A stretch of DNA of 64,000 nt from Burkholderia sp. Ax-1724 (GTDB taxonomy: Bacteria > Pseudomonadota > Gammaproteobacteria > Burkholderiales > Burkholderiaceae), in NCBI RefSeq assembly GCF_011752995.1, contig NZ_VWWL01000012.1, positions 1 through 64,000 on the forward strand, written 5' to 3'. Shown here piece by piece: positions 26,601-34,907 of the stretch (positions within the stretch are counted from its first letter, which is position 1; every line of letters begins with the position of its first letter). The translations under genes and the position numbers were made by a program. The notes under the pieces were generated by a model that saw only the letters and a program-made list of their open reading frames with translations, did no database searches and was not told the origin of the DNA.

Positions 26601-27257
26601 ATGACTCAACATCCTGGCAAACCTGCAGGTCTGTCCGACCCGCATGAACTCGATCTGTTCGAATTTACGCGGAGCGGGCGCCAGGCCGCGGGTGTCGTGC
26701 GCGTCTCGCAACTGCCGCGCATGTTAAACGAAGTCCCGGCGGATGCGCCAGATCGCGATACCGCGTTCACATGGCAGGCCGAAGGGACGACGCAGCCGGA
26801 ATTGCAGGACGACGGCGCCGAAGGTCCGCAGCCTTATCTGCGGATGGCGGTTCACGGTGCCGCATGGCTCGAATGTCAGCGATGTTTGACGCCGTATTCG
26901 CAGACGTTCAACGTCGATGCAACTTACCGGATCGTCAATACGGAGGCGGAAGCCGAAGAGTTTCCGCTCGACGAGGATGAAGTCGAGGTGATCGTGGGCT
27001 CGCGCCAGTTCGATCTCATCGACTTGATCGAAGAAGAGTTGCTGCTTTCCTTGCCGCTTGTGCCCAAGCACGAGGTCTGCCCTGAAGTGCACGAGAGTCT
27101 TGTCTCGGGTGTGGACGGCAGCGAAGGCGAGGGCGACGAAGCCGCGCAGGACGAGGCGGGCGAAGGCGGTGAGCCGGAGCAGTCGGGTGAGCGGCGCAAT
27201 CCGTTCGCGGCGCTCGAAAGTCTCAAGCGCGACGAGCCGGGTGGCAGGAAGCACTGA
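26601..27257 (+). CDS. yceD: YceD/DUF177 family protein
   Basis: A 218-residue member of the YceD (DUF177) family, which almost always precedes rpmF. It has the core ECQRCLTPYSQTFNVDATYRIV with a CxxC pair, the segment FPLDEDEVEVIVGSRQFDLIDLIEEELLLSLPLVPKH, and a second Cys in EVCPEVHE. Relatives have been linked to 23S rRNA accumulation; here that is knowledge of the family only. The ATG at 26601 follows an AGGAG-like site. A long acidic, Gly/Glu-rich stretch precedes the C-terminal LKRDEPGG. rpmF follows after 101 bp. Confidence 0.9.
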   Translation: MTQHPGKPAGLSDPHELDLFEFTRSGRQAAGVVRVSQLPRMLNEVPADAPDRDTAFTWQAEGTTQPELQDDGAEGPQPYLRMAVHGAAWLECQRCLTPYSQTFNVDATYRIVNTEAEAEEFPLDEDEVEVIVGSRQFDLIDLIEEELLLSLPLVPKHEVCPEVHESLVSGVDGSEGEGDEAAQDEAGEGGEPEQSGERRNPFAALESLKRDEPGGRKH

Positions 27258-27358
27258 ACAGTTGCAGGGGAGCGCGATGCGGGCGCCCTGGCCAGTCGGC
27301 TAGTGGCGGAGACCGTATCGGGCTGTGTTAGAATTCGGAAAATTTTTAGGAGTTAGTC

Positions 27359-27538
27359 ATGGCAGTTCAACAAAATAAGAAGTCGCCGTCGAAGCGCGGC
27401 ATGCACCGTTCGCACGATTTCCTCACGGCAGCGCCGCTGGCCGTCGAGCCGAGCACGGGCGAAGTGCATCTGCGTCACCACATCAGCCCGAACGGCTACT
27501 ATCGCGGCAAGAAAATCGTCAAGACGAAGAACGACTAA
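27359..27538 (+). CDS. rpmF: 50S ribosomal protein L32
   Basis: A 59-residue ribosomal protein beginning MAVQQNKKSPSKRGMHRSHD and ending NGYYRGKKIVKTKND, the complete L32 sequence for betaproteobacteria. The ribosome site TAGGAG lies 7 bases before the ATG. It sits between yceD and plsX, the classic order that ties ribosome and membrane lipid synthesis. The hairpin at 27613-27638 probably ends part of its transcripts. Confidence 0.97.
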   Translation: MAVQQNKKSPSKRGMHRSHDFLTAAPLAVEPSTGEVHLRHHISPNGYYRGKKIVKTKND

Positions 27539-27612
27539 TCGTTCACTGCGTTGCGCCCTGTGGCGTTTCGCGTGGCGATCGGCTCGCTTGACATTTTCCC
27601 GGTTCGACAGGA

Positions 27613-27638
27613 AGGCGGCATTCAACTGCCGCTTTTTT
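27613..27638 (+). terminator. Terminator/attenuator between rpmF and plsX
   Basis: A 6 bp GC-rich stem (GCGGCA / TGCCGC) with a 6-base loop, followed by six T residues. It is 75 bases after rpmF and 72 bases before plsX. It would let rpmF be expressed above the lipid genes. Confidence 0.8.
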
Positions 27639-27709
27639 GTATCGATCGCAGTTGGCGCGTTAGCGCTTGCTGTGCTCCCAGGCAGAGCGTCTGAAATTCG
27701 TCGCACTCC

Positions 27710-28816
27710 ATGACAGTAAAGCTCACGATAGATTGCATGGGAGGCGACCACGGCCCGTCCGTGACCGTTCCCGCTGCCGTCAACTTCGTTCGTTCGCATC
27801 CCGATGCGCAGTTGCTGCTCGTCGGCATTGAAAGCGCGATTCGTGCGCAGCTGAAGAAGTTGAAGGCTCAGGATCTGCCGGCGCTGACCGTCGTATCTGC
27901 TACCGAGGTCGTCGCAATGGACGATCCGGTCGAGGTCGCGCTGCGCAAGAAAAAAGATTCGTCCATGCGCGTGGCGTTGAACCGCGTCAAGGAAAGCGAG
28001 GCGCAAGCCTGCATTTCCGCCGGCAATACCGGCGCGCTGATGGCGGTCTCGCGTTATGTGCTGAAAACGCTGCCGGGCATCGAACGCCCGGCCATCGCGT
28101 TCGCATTGCCCAATCCCCATGGCTACACGATGATGCTCGACCTGGGCGCCAACGTCGACTGCGAGCCGCAGCATCTGCTGCAGTTCGCGGAGATGGGGCA
28201 CGCGCTCGTGTCTGCGCTCGAGGGCAAGGAGCGGCCTACCATCGGCCTGCTCAACATCGGCGAAGAAGTCATCAAGGGCAACGACATCATCAAGCGCGCC
28301 GGCGAACTGCTGCGCGCGAGTACCCTGAACTTTCACGGTAACGTCGAGGGCGACGACATCTACAAGGGCACCGTCGACGTGATCGTCTGCGATGGCTTTG
28401 TCGGCAACGTCGCGCTGAAGACGTCGGAAGGTCTCGCGCAGATGCTCTCCAATATCATCAAGGAAGAGTTCGGCCGTTCGTGGCTGACCAAGGTGATGGC
28501 GGTGCTCGCGCTGCCGGTATTGATGCGTTTCAAGAAACGCGTCGATCATCGGCAATACAATGGCGCCGCGCTGCTCGGCTTGCGCGGCCTCGTGATCAAA
28601 AGCCACGGTTCCGCCGATGCCTATGCGTTTGAGTGGGCCATCAAACGCGGGTATGATGCCGTCAAAAACGGCGTGCTGGAGCGCCTTGCGCGAGCGATGG
28701 AAGAGAACGCGGGTTCTCTCGAACAGGCGGCGCGCGACGCAAGCGGTGCGGGCCACGCAAGCCCGATCGCAGGCCAGCCGGCCGAGCCCTACGCTGCGCA
28801 ATCCTCGAAGGCATAA
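27710..28816 (+). CDS. plsX: Phosphate acyltransferase PlsX
   Basis: A 368-residue peripheral membrane enzyme that converts acyl-ACP to acyl-phosphate, the first step of phospholipid synthesis by the PlsX/PlsY route. Conserved blocks are LTIDCMGGDHGPSVTVPAAV, CISAGNTGALMAVS, MLDLGANVDCEP, GLLNIGEEVIKGND and VVCDGFVGN-like VIVCDGFVGNVALKT. The stop and the fabH start share one base (TAATG). The C-terminal tail after about residue 335 is Ala/Ser-rich and dispensable-looking. Confidence 0.95.
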   Translation: MTVKLTIDCMGGDHGPSVTVPAAVNFVRSHPDAQLLLVGIESAIRAQLKKLKAQDLPALTVVSATEVVAMDDPVEVALRKKKDSSMRVALNRVKESEAQACISAGNTGALMAVSRYVLKTLPGIERPAIAFALPNPHGYTMMLDLGANVDCEPQHLLQFAEMGHALVSALEGKERPTIGLLNIGEEVIKGNDIIKRAGELLRASTLNFHGNVEGDDIYKGTVDVIVCDGFVGNVALKTSEGLAQMLSNIIKEEFGRSWLTKVMAVLALPVLMRFKKRVDHRQYNGAALLGLRGLVIKSHGSADAYAFEWAIKRGYDAVKNGVLERLARAMEENAGSLEQAARDASGAGHASPIAGQPAEPYAAQSSKA

Positions 28817-29805
28817 TGGCTCAATCCACAATCTATTCCCGCGTGCTGGGCACCGGCAGCTACCTGCCGCCCAACCGTGTCACCAATCAGGATCTGGCCG
28901 AGCGTCTCGCCCGCCAGGGCGTCGAAACGAGCGATGAATGGATCGTCGCGCGCACGGGCATCCACGCGCGCCACTTCGCCGATCCCGATGTCACGACGAG
29001 CGACCTCGCGCTGATCGCCGCGCAGCGCGCGATCGAGGCGGCCGATATCGATCCGCAGTCGATCGACCTCATCATTGTCGCGACCTCCACGCCCGACTTC
29101 GTGTTTCCGAGCACGGCCTGCCTGCTGCAGAACAAGCTCGGCATCAAGAACCACGGCGCCGCGTTCGACGTGCAGGCCGTCTGCTCCGGCTTTGCCTACG
29201 CGGTCGCGACGGCGGACAGCTTCATCCGCAGCGGCCAGCATCGCACTGCGCTCGTGATCGGCGCGGAAACCTTCTCGCGCATTCTCGATTTCAAGGACCG
29301 CACCACCTGCGTGCTGTTCGGCGACGGCGCGGGCGCAGTGATCCTGCAGGCGTCCGACGAGCCAGGCGTGCTCGCGAGCGCATTGCACGCGGACGGTAGC
29401 CACTCGAACATCCTCTGCACGCCGGGCAACGTGAACGGCGGCGTGGTGACAGGCAGCGCGTTCCTGCATATGGACGGCCAGGCGGTCTTCAAGCTCGCCG
29501 TCAACGTGCTCGAAAAGGTCGCGGTCGAAGCACTCGAAAAAGCCAATCTGAAGGCCGAGCAGGTCGACTGGCTGATTCCGCATCAGGCCAACATCCGCAT
29601 CATGCAAAGCACCTGCCGCAAGCTCGGCTTGCCGCAGGAACGCATGGTCGTCACGGTGGGCGAGCACGGCAATACGTCGGCGGCGTCCATTCCGCTCGCA
29701 TTCGACGCCGCGGTGCGCGACGGCCGCATCAAGCGCGGCCAGAACGTGCTGATCGAAGGCGTGGGCGGCGGCTTCACGTGGGGCGCCTCGGTTATCCGCT
29801 ACTGA
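28816..29805 (+). CDS. fabH: Beta-ketoacyl-ACP synthase III
   Basis: A 329-residue enzyme that starts fatty acid synthesis by condensing acetyl-CoA with malonyl-ACP. The catalytic triad is Cys123 (VQAVCSGF), His256 (LIPHQANIRI) and Asn286 (GEHGNTSAAS). The glycine-rich GEGVGGGFTWG-type C-terminus (IEGVGGGFTWGASVIRY) is complete. It is translationally coupled to plsX through TAATG. fabD follows after 113 bp. Confidence 0.97.
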   Translation: MAQSTIYSRVLGTGSYLPPNRVTNQDLAERLARQGVETSDEWIVARTGIHARHFADPDVTTSDLALIAAQRAIEAADIDPQSIDLIIVATSTPDFVFPSTACLLQNKLGIKNHGAAFDVQAVCSGFAYAVATADSFIRSGQHRTALVIGAETFSRILDFKDRTTCVLFGDGAGAVILQASDEPGVLASALHADGSHSNILCTPGNVNGGVVTGSAFLHMDGQAVFKLAVNVLEKVAVEALEKANLKAEQVDWLIPHQANIRIMQSTCRKLGLPQERMVVTVGEHGNTSAASIPLAFDAAVRDGRIKRGQNVLIEGVGGGFTWGASVIRY

Positions 29806-29918
29806 TCGCCGCATGCGGGGCGCGCCGCTGGCAGCGCCCGTGCGGCCAGCGTGCTGCTCGCGCCATGCGGCAACCGCTCGCCGCGGCCACATCCGATTAA
29901 ACCGATTTTGGGGACGAT

Positions 29919-30854
29919 ATGAAATTTGCGTTCGTTTTTCCTGGGCAAGGCTCGCAAGCGGTTGGCATGCTCAACGCATTCGCCGATCACGCGCTCGTGC
30001 GTGAGACGGTTCAGGAAGCGTCCGACGTACTCAATCAGGACCTCGGCAAACTGATCGCCGAAGGCCCGGCCGAAGATCTCAATCTCACCACCAACACCCA
30101 GCCGGTCATGCTGACCGCTGCTTACGCGATTTATCGCGCCTGGCAGCAGGCCGGCGGTCCGGTGCCGGCGATCGTCGCGGGCCATAGCCTTGGCGAATAC
30201 ACGGCGCTCGTCGCCGCCGGTGCGCTCGCATTCCGCGACGCGGTGCCGCTCGTGCGCTTTCGCGCGCAGGCGATGCAAACGGCGGTGCCGGTGGGCGTCG
30301 GCGGCATGGCCGCGATTCTCGGCCTCGACGACGACGCGGTGCGCGCGGTGTGCGCGGAAGCGTCGGCGGCGGGCGTCGTCGAAGCGGTCAATTTCAACGC
30401 GCCGGCGCAAGTCGTGATCGCGGGCCACAAGGCTGCGGTCGAGAAGGCCTGCGAAGTCGCGAAGGCAAAGGGCGCGAAGCGCGCGCTGCCGCTGCCGGTG
30501 TCGGCGCCGTTCCACTCGTCGCTGCTCAAGCCCGCGTCGGACCAGTTGCGCGAGTACCTCGCGAGCGTCGACGTTCAGGTGCCGTCGATTCCCGTCATCA
30601 ACAACATCGACGTCGCCGTGGTCAACGAGCCGGCCGGCATCAAGGACGCGCTCGTGCGTCAGGCAGCCGGTCCGGTGCGCTGGGTCGAGTGCGTGCAGGC
30701 AATGGCCGCGCAGGGCGTCACGCACGTGATCGAATGTGGTCCGGGCAAGGTCCTTGCCGGCCTGACCAAGCGTATCGACGGCAATCTCACTGGCGCGTCG
30801 GTGTTCGATCCGGCATCGCTCGAAGAAACGCTGAAGCTCGTCGCGGCGGGCTGA
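29919..30854 (+). CDS. fabD: Malonyl-CoA-ACP transacylase
   Basis: A 311-residue enzyme that moves malonyl from CoA to acyl carrier protein. The N-terminus FAFVFPGQGSQAVGML holds the oxyanion Gln, the nucleophile is Ser90 in AGHSLGEYTALVA, and the catalytic His is in SAPFHSSLLKPA. GKVLAGLTKRI is the conserved C-terminal motif. Length is normal (E. coli 309). It lies between fabH and fabG in the standard order. Confidence 0.97.
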   Translation: MKFAFVFPGQGSQAVGMLNAFADHALVRETVQEASDVLNQDLGKLIAEGPAEDLNLTTNTQPVMLTAAYAIYRAWQQAGGPVPAIVAGHSLGEYTALVAAGALAFRDAVPLVRFRAQAMQTAVPVGVGGMAAILGLDDDAVRAVCAEASAAGVVEAVNFNAPAQVVIAGHKAAVEKACEVAKAKGAKRALPLPVSAPFHSSLLKPASDQLREYLASVDVQVPSIPVINNIDVAVVNEPAGIKDALVRQAAGPVRWVECVQAMAAQGVTHVIECGPGKVLAGLTKRIDGNLTGASVFDPASLEETLKLVAAG

Positions 30855-30957
30855 GCGTTTTCACCGTCGGCGGGGGAGCCGCAAGACTGCGGCGTGCCCG
30901 CGCCTGACCCACCTCAGGAATCAATCAGCCTTTTGCGAAGGGCCTCCGGACTGACAG

Positions 30958-31707
30958 ATGGAAAAGACTCTCGACAAGCAGATCGCAATCGTGACGGGCG
31001 CATCGCGCGGCATCGGCCGTGCGATCGCGATGGAATTGGCGCGCCAGGGCGCGACGGTCATCGGCACGGCGACCAGCGAAAGCGGCGCGGCCGCGATTAC
31101 CGAAGCGTTTAACGCAGCCGGCATGAACGGCCGCGGCGCCGTGCTCAACGTGAACGACGCGGCGGCGGCGGAAGCGCTGATCGACGGCACGGTCAAGGAA
31201 TTCGGCGCGCTGCACGTGCTCGTGAACAACGCCGGCATCACCCAGGACCAGCTCGCGATGCGCATGAAGGACGACGACTGGGACGCGGTGATCGACACCA
31301 ACCTGAAAGCGGTGTTCCGCCTCGCGCGCGCGGTGCTGCGCCCGATGATGAAGGCGAAGGGCGGCCGCATCATCAACATCACCTCGGTGGTCGGCTCGGC
31401 CGGCAACCCGGGGCAGATCAACTATGCGGCCGCGAAGGCCGGCGTCGCGGGCATGACGCGCGCGCTCGCGCGCGAGATCGGCAGCCGCGGCATCACCGTG
31501 AACTGCGTGGCGCCGGGCTTTATCGACACCGACATGACGAAGGGGCTGCCCGAAGAGCAGCAGACCGCGCTGAAGACGCAGATTCCGCTCGGCCGTCTCG
31601 GCAGCCCGGAAGACATCGCGCATGCGGTCGCGTTCCTCGCGTCGCCGCAGGCCGGCTACATCACGGGCACGACGCTGCACGTGAACGGCGGCATGTATAT
31701 GCAGTAA
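30958..31707 (+). CDS. fabG: 3-oxoacyl-ACP reductase
   Basis: A 249-residue short-chain dehydrogenase that reduces 3-oxoacyl-ACP with NADPH. The cofactor loop is TGASRGIGRAIA, NNAG is at 90-93, and the catalytic residues are Ser143, Tyr156 and Lys160 (YAAAK). It ends GTTLHVNGGMYMQ, as in E. coli FabG. It lies 103 bp after fabD and 150 bp before acpP. Confidence 0.97.
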   Translation: MEKTLDKQIAIVTGASRGIGRAIAMELARQGATVIGTATSESGAAAITEAFNAAGMNGRGAVLNVNDAAAAEALIDGTVKEFGALHVLVNNAGITQDQLAMRMKDDDWDAVIDTNLKAVFRLARAVLRPMMKAKGGRIINITSVVGSAGNPGQINYAAAKAGVAGMTRALAREIGSRGITVNCVAPGFIDTDMTKGLPEEQQTALKTQIPLGRLGSPEDIAHAVAFLASPQAGYITGTTLHVNGGMYMQ

Positions 31708-31857
31708 CCAAATTCGGTTACTATCCGCGCCTTGTGCGTTTGTAGAAGCACGAGGCGCATGCCTTGACAGGAACCCGATGCGCAGCTTTTTTGCCGGGTC
31801 AAACCTGATAAAATGCGCGCACCTGTATTTTTGAACTTCTTTTCCCTTGGAGGGGTA

Positions 31858-32097
31858 ATGGACAATATCGAACAGCGCGTCAAGAAGATCGTCGCGGAAC
31901 AACTGGGTGTTGCGGAAGCGGAAATCAAGAACGAAGCGTCGTTCGTGAACGACCTCGGCGCCGACTCGCTCGACACCGTCGAGCTCGTGATGGCCCTCGA
32001 AGACGAATTCGGTATGGAAATTCCGGATGAAGAAGCCGAGAAGATCACTACCGTTCAGCAAGCGATCGACTACGCTCGCGCGAACGTCAAGGCCTAA
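31858..32097 (+). CDS. acpP: Acyl carrier protein
   Basis: A 79-residue acidic four-helix carrier protein. The phosphopantetheine site is Ser37 in [10 protein letters not shown], modified by AcpS, whose gene lies at 45384-45869. A strong ribosome site (TTGGAGGGG) lies just before the ATG at 31858. The upstream 150 bp contains TAAAAT (31809-31814), but a good -35 at normal spacing is not evident, although TTGACA occurs at 31764. ACP is usually very abundant, and the hairpin region downstream may set it above fabF. Confidence 0.98.
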
Positions 32098-32265
32098 GGT
32101 CATTCGCGCCCGCGTTTCTGCATTGGCGGCGTATGACGCCCTGCCGCGCCGCTTGCAGGTGCCAGCGGGGCTGGCGCGTTCCGGCGTGTCCTCGGGTATG
32201 CCGTTTGCCATGCAGGGAGCCGCGATGTTGACAGCGCATTTTTCCGCGCGATTGCCGACTTAAAC

Positions 32266-32318
32266 AGCCACAGGGCTCACAGGGCGAATTCCTGTGGCCG
32301 CTGTGGCTTTTGCTTTTG
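32266..32318 (+). terminator. Attenuator-like hairpins between acpP and fabF
   Basis: The left arm AGCCACAGG (32266-32274) can pair either with CCTGTGGC (32291-32298) or with CTGTGGCT (32301-32308). The second pairing is followed by a T-rich tail (TTTTGCTTTTGT). The arrangement fits a leaky terminator or attenuator. Confidence 0.6.
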
Positions 32319-32341
32319 TCATCTATGAAAAAGGGGTTACC

Positions 32342-33580
32342 GTGAGCCGCCGTCGTGTTGTCGTTACAGGCCTGGGGCTGATTTCGCCTGTTGGCAATAA
32401 TGTTGCCGATGGCTGGGCCAATCTGGTCGCCGGCAAGTCGGGCATTGCCAATATCACGAAGTTCGATGCGTCGAACTTTTCGACTCGTTTCGCCGGCGAG
32501 GTGAAGGGCTTCAATATCGAGGACTACATCCCCGGTAAGGAAGCGCGTCACATGGATACGTTCATCCATTACGGTGTGGCCGCCGGCATCCAGGCGATGC
32601 GCGACAGCGGCCTCGAAGTCACTGAAGAGAATTCGGAGCGCATCGGCGTCGTGGTCGGTTCGGGCATCGGCGGTCTGCCGATGATCGAGATCACGCAAAC
32701 CGAACTGCTCAATCGCGGTCCGCGCCGCATTTCGCCGTTCTTCGTGCCGGCCTCGATCATCAACATGATCTCCGGCCATCTGTCGATCAAGTTCGGCATC
32801 AAGGGGCCTAATCTCTCGATCGTTACCGCGTGTACGACGGGTCTGCACTGCATCGGCGAGGCTTCGCGCCTGATCGAATACGGCGACGCCGATGTGATGA
32901 TCGCGGGCGGCGCGGAATCGACCGTGTCGCCGCTCGGTATCGGCGGCTTTGCGGCGGCGCGCGCGCTGTCGCAACGCAATGACGATCCGTCGACCGCGAG
33001 CCGTCCGTGGGACAAGGACCGCGACGGCTTCGTGCTCGGCGAAGGCGCGGGCGTGATGGTGCTCGAAGAGTACGAGCACGCGAAGGCGCGCGGCGCGAAG
33101 ATCTACGCCGAAATCAGTGGCTACGGCATGAGCGGCGACGCCTATCACATGACCGCGCCGCTCGAAGACGGCGACGGTGCGCGCCGCTGCATGCTGGCCG
33201 CGCTGAAGAACGCGGGCATCAACACCGATCAGGTGAGCTACCTGAATGCGCACGGCACGTCCACGCCGCTTGGCGACCTCGCAGAAACGACCGGCATCAA
33301 GCGCGCATTCGGCGATCACGCCAAAAACATCGTCGTGAACTCGACCAAGTCGATGACGGGTCACCTGCTGGGCGGCGCCGGCGGTCTGGAATCGGTGTTC
33401 ACGGTGCTGGCCGTGCATCACCAGGTGTCGCCTCCGACTATCAACATCTTCAATCAGGACCCGGCCTGCGATCTCGATTACTGCGCGAACACGGCGCGGG
33501 AAATGAAGATCGACGTCGCGCTGAAGAACTCGTTCGGGTTCGGCGGCACGAACGGCACGCTGGTTTTCAAGCGCGCCTGA
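32342..33580 (+). CDS. fabF: Beta-ketoacyl-ACP synthase II
   Basis: A 412-residue condensing enzyme for fatty acid elongation. The catalytic residues are Cys164 (TACTTGLHC), His304 (NAHGTSTPLGD) and His341 (MTGHLLGGAGG). The start is GTG at 32342, giving MSRRRVVVTGLG and the same length as other FabF proteins (412-413); an upstream in-frame start at 32294 would add an unrelated 16 residues. It closes the fatty acid cluster, with only 14 bp before the next small gene. Confidence 0.97.
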   Translation: MSRRRVVVTGLGLISPVGNNVADGWANLVAGKSGIANITKFDASNFSTRFAGEVKGFNIEDYIPGKEARHMDTFIHYGVAAGIQAMRDSGLEVTEENSERIGVVVGSGIGGLPMIEITQTELLNRGPRRISPFFVPASIINMISGHLSIKFGIKGPNLSIVTACTTGLHCIGEASRLIEYGDADVMIAGGAESTVSPLGIGGFAAARALSQRNDDPSTASRPWDKDRDGFVLGEGAGVMVLEEYEHAKARGAKIYAEISGYGMSGDAYHMTAPLEDGDGARRCMLAALKNAGINTDQVSYLNAHGTSTPLGDLAETTGIKRAFGDHAKNIVVNSTKSMTGHLLGGAGGLESVFTVLAVHHQVSPPTINIFNQDPACDLDYCANTAREMKIDVALKNSFGFGGTNGTLVFKRA

Positions 33581-33594
33581 TCGCCTGATCGCGG

Positions 33595-34116
33595 GTGACG
33601 CACCAGTCCACGACGCCGGCCTTGCCGGCGCTTTCTCCGGAAGCAGCAAGGTTGGGCAGAGCCACGCAGCGCATCGCGCTGCGTGGCTCGTTTGCCATGC
33701 GCGCCGCGCTGGGGGCTTTCGTGCTGATTGCGACGTTGGCCGTCCATACCTGTCTCGCATCGCAATGGGGTACATGGCGAGCCGTTCCGTTGACGTTTGC
33801 CGTGGGGGCGCTGCTGGCGCTTTGCGCGGCAAGGCATGAGCGGGCGCAGCCGGCTGTGCTGCAGATCGGACGGGATGATCTATCCGCCTGGGACGCAGCG
33901 GGCACGCTGCTCGCCCAAGGGAGGGTGGCCGGCTGCGCGCAGTGGAGCAGCCGGCTGCTGGTTCTCGTGCTCGAACCTGAAGAAGTTCATTCGCGTGACC
34001 GCGCGCATCGTCGCCCAAGGGGGCGCACACGTACCTTGCTGCTCGTGGCCGACGCGCTTCCGGCCGCCGTCTTCCGGGAACTTTCCGTGCTCGGCCGACG
34101 TGCGGCCGGCGCCTGA
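33595..34116 (+). CDS. Small membrane protein, YgfX-like architecture
   Basis: A 173-residue protein starting with GTG. It has two membrane segments (about residues 36-53 and 62-79) followed by a soluble domain. The soluble part reads LQIGRDDLSAWDAAG...LLAQGRVAGCAQWSSRLLVLVLEP and ends LLLVADALPAAVFRELSVLGRRA. This resembles the YgfX/CptA family pattern (a short membrane hairpin, then DGxW-like and D-S/A-L-x-x-x-x-F-R-x-L motifs). The match is by eye and tentative. No sdhE partner is present. It lies between fabF and rpoE; the start codon choice is uncertain. Confidence 0.6.
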   Translation: MTHQSTTPALPALSPEAARLGRATQRIALRGSFAMRAALGAFVLIATLAVHTCLASQWGTWRAVPLTFAVGALLALCAARHERAQPAVLQIGRDDLSAWDAAGTLLAQGRVAGCAQWSSRLLVLVLEPEEVHSRDRAHRRPRGRTRTLLLVADALPAAVFRELSVLGRRAAGA

Positions 34117-34117
34117 C

Positions 34118-34177
34118 TGTAACGACTGTAACCGCTGTTACCGGAGTAACGTGCCCCAATGAGGGGGACGCTACAAT
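34118..34177 (+). promoter_or_regulatory. Putative rpoE promoter region with 9-bp iterated GTAAC motifs
   Basis: Four GTAAC-type pentamers start at 34119, 34128, 34137 (inverted, GTTAC) and 34146, exactly 9 bp apart. They are followed by a TACAAT -10-like box at 34172-34177, 40 bases before the rpoE start. There is no good -35, so the iterons may bind an activator. Confidence 0.5.
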
Positions 34178-34217
34178 GGTGCCCCGCCATGCGCCCTATA
34201 GTTAACGGATTTATCAG

Positions 34218-34817
34218 GTGAGCGAAAAAGAAATTGATCAGGTGCTGGTCGAGCGCGTCCAGAAGGGCGACAAGGCCGCGTTCGAGCTTCTGGTCTCCAA
34301 ATACCACCGCAAGATTCTCCGGCTGATCTCGCGCCTCGTGCGGGACCCCGCCGAAGTCGAGGACGTCGCGCAGGACGCCTTTATCAAGGCGTATCGCGCG
34401 CTGCCGCAGTTTCGCGGCGAATCGGCGTTTTATACGTGGTTGTACCGGATTGCGGTCAACACCGCGAAGAACTACCTTGCCACCCAGGGCCGGCGGGCGC
34501 CGACCTCGACCGAAGCGGATGCTGAAGAAGCTGAAACTTTCTCGGACGCCGACCAACTAAGGGATATCAACACGCCCGAGTCGATGTTGATGAGCAAGCA
34601 GATTGCCGAGACGGTCAATGCTGCGATGGCGGTTTTGCCGGAAGAACTGCGCACTGCCATTACTCTTCGGGAAATTGAGGGTTTGAGTTACGAGGAAATC
34701 GCGGAGATGATGGGTTGCCCGATCGGCACTGTCAGATCACGAATTTTCCGCGCTCGCGAAGCCATTGCGGCAAAATTGCGCCCGTTGCTTGACACACCCG
34801 AAGGCAAGCGCTGGTAA
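34218..34817 (+). CDS. rpoE: RNA polymerase sigma factor RpoE (sigma-E/AlgU)
   Basis: A 199-residue ECF sigma factor for envelope stress. Region 2 is at about 25-95 (YHRKILRLISRLVRDPAEVEDVAQDAFIKAYRALPQFRG) and region 4 at about 135-185 (LPEELRTAITLREIEGLSYEEIAEMMGCPIGTVRSRIFRARE). The start is GTG. It heads rpoE-rseA-rseB-mucD, the standard regulon core in which RseA holds the sigma factor at the membrane until proteolysis. No typical sigma-E autoregulated promoter was found immediately upstream. Confidence 0.96.
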   Translation: MSEKEIDQVLVERVQKGDKAAFELLVSKYHRKILRLISRLVRDPAEVEDVAQDAFIKAYRALPQFRGESAFYTWLYRIAVNTAKNYLATQGRRAPTSTEADAEEAETFSDADQLRDINTPESMLMSKQIAETVNAAMAVLPEELRTAITLREIEGLSYEEIAEMMGCPIGTVRSRIFRAREAIAAKLRPLLDTPEGKRW

Positions 34818-34907
34818 ACGCCTAGGCGTCCAGTGGTCGAGCGGGGCACGGGTGCAATATCTGGATTAGTGGTGTCACTACGGGGTATTTGTAAGATGGG
34901 GAGCATC

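Noticed and set aside
31764..31814. TTGACA and TAAAAT as an acpP promoter
   Set aside because: The boxes are 39 bases apart, too far for one sigma-70 promoter.
34077..34083. GGAACTT, a sigma-E -35 consensus, upstream of rpoE
   Set aside because: No matching -10 (TCTGA/TCAAA type) occurs at 15-17 bases, and it lies inside the end of the preceding gene; probably chance.
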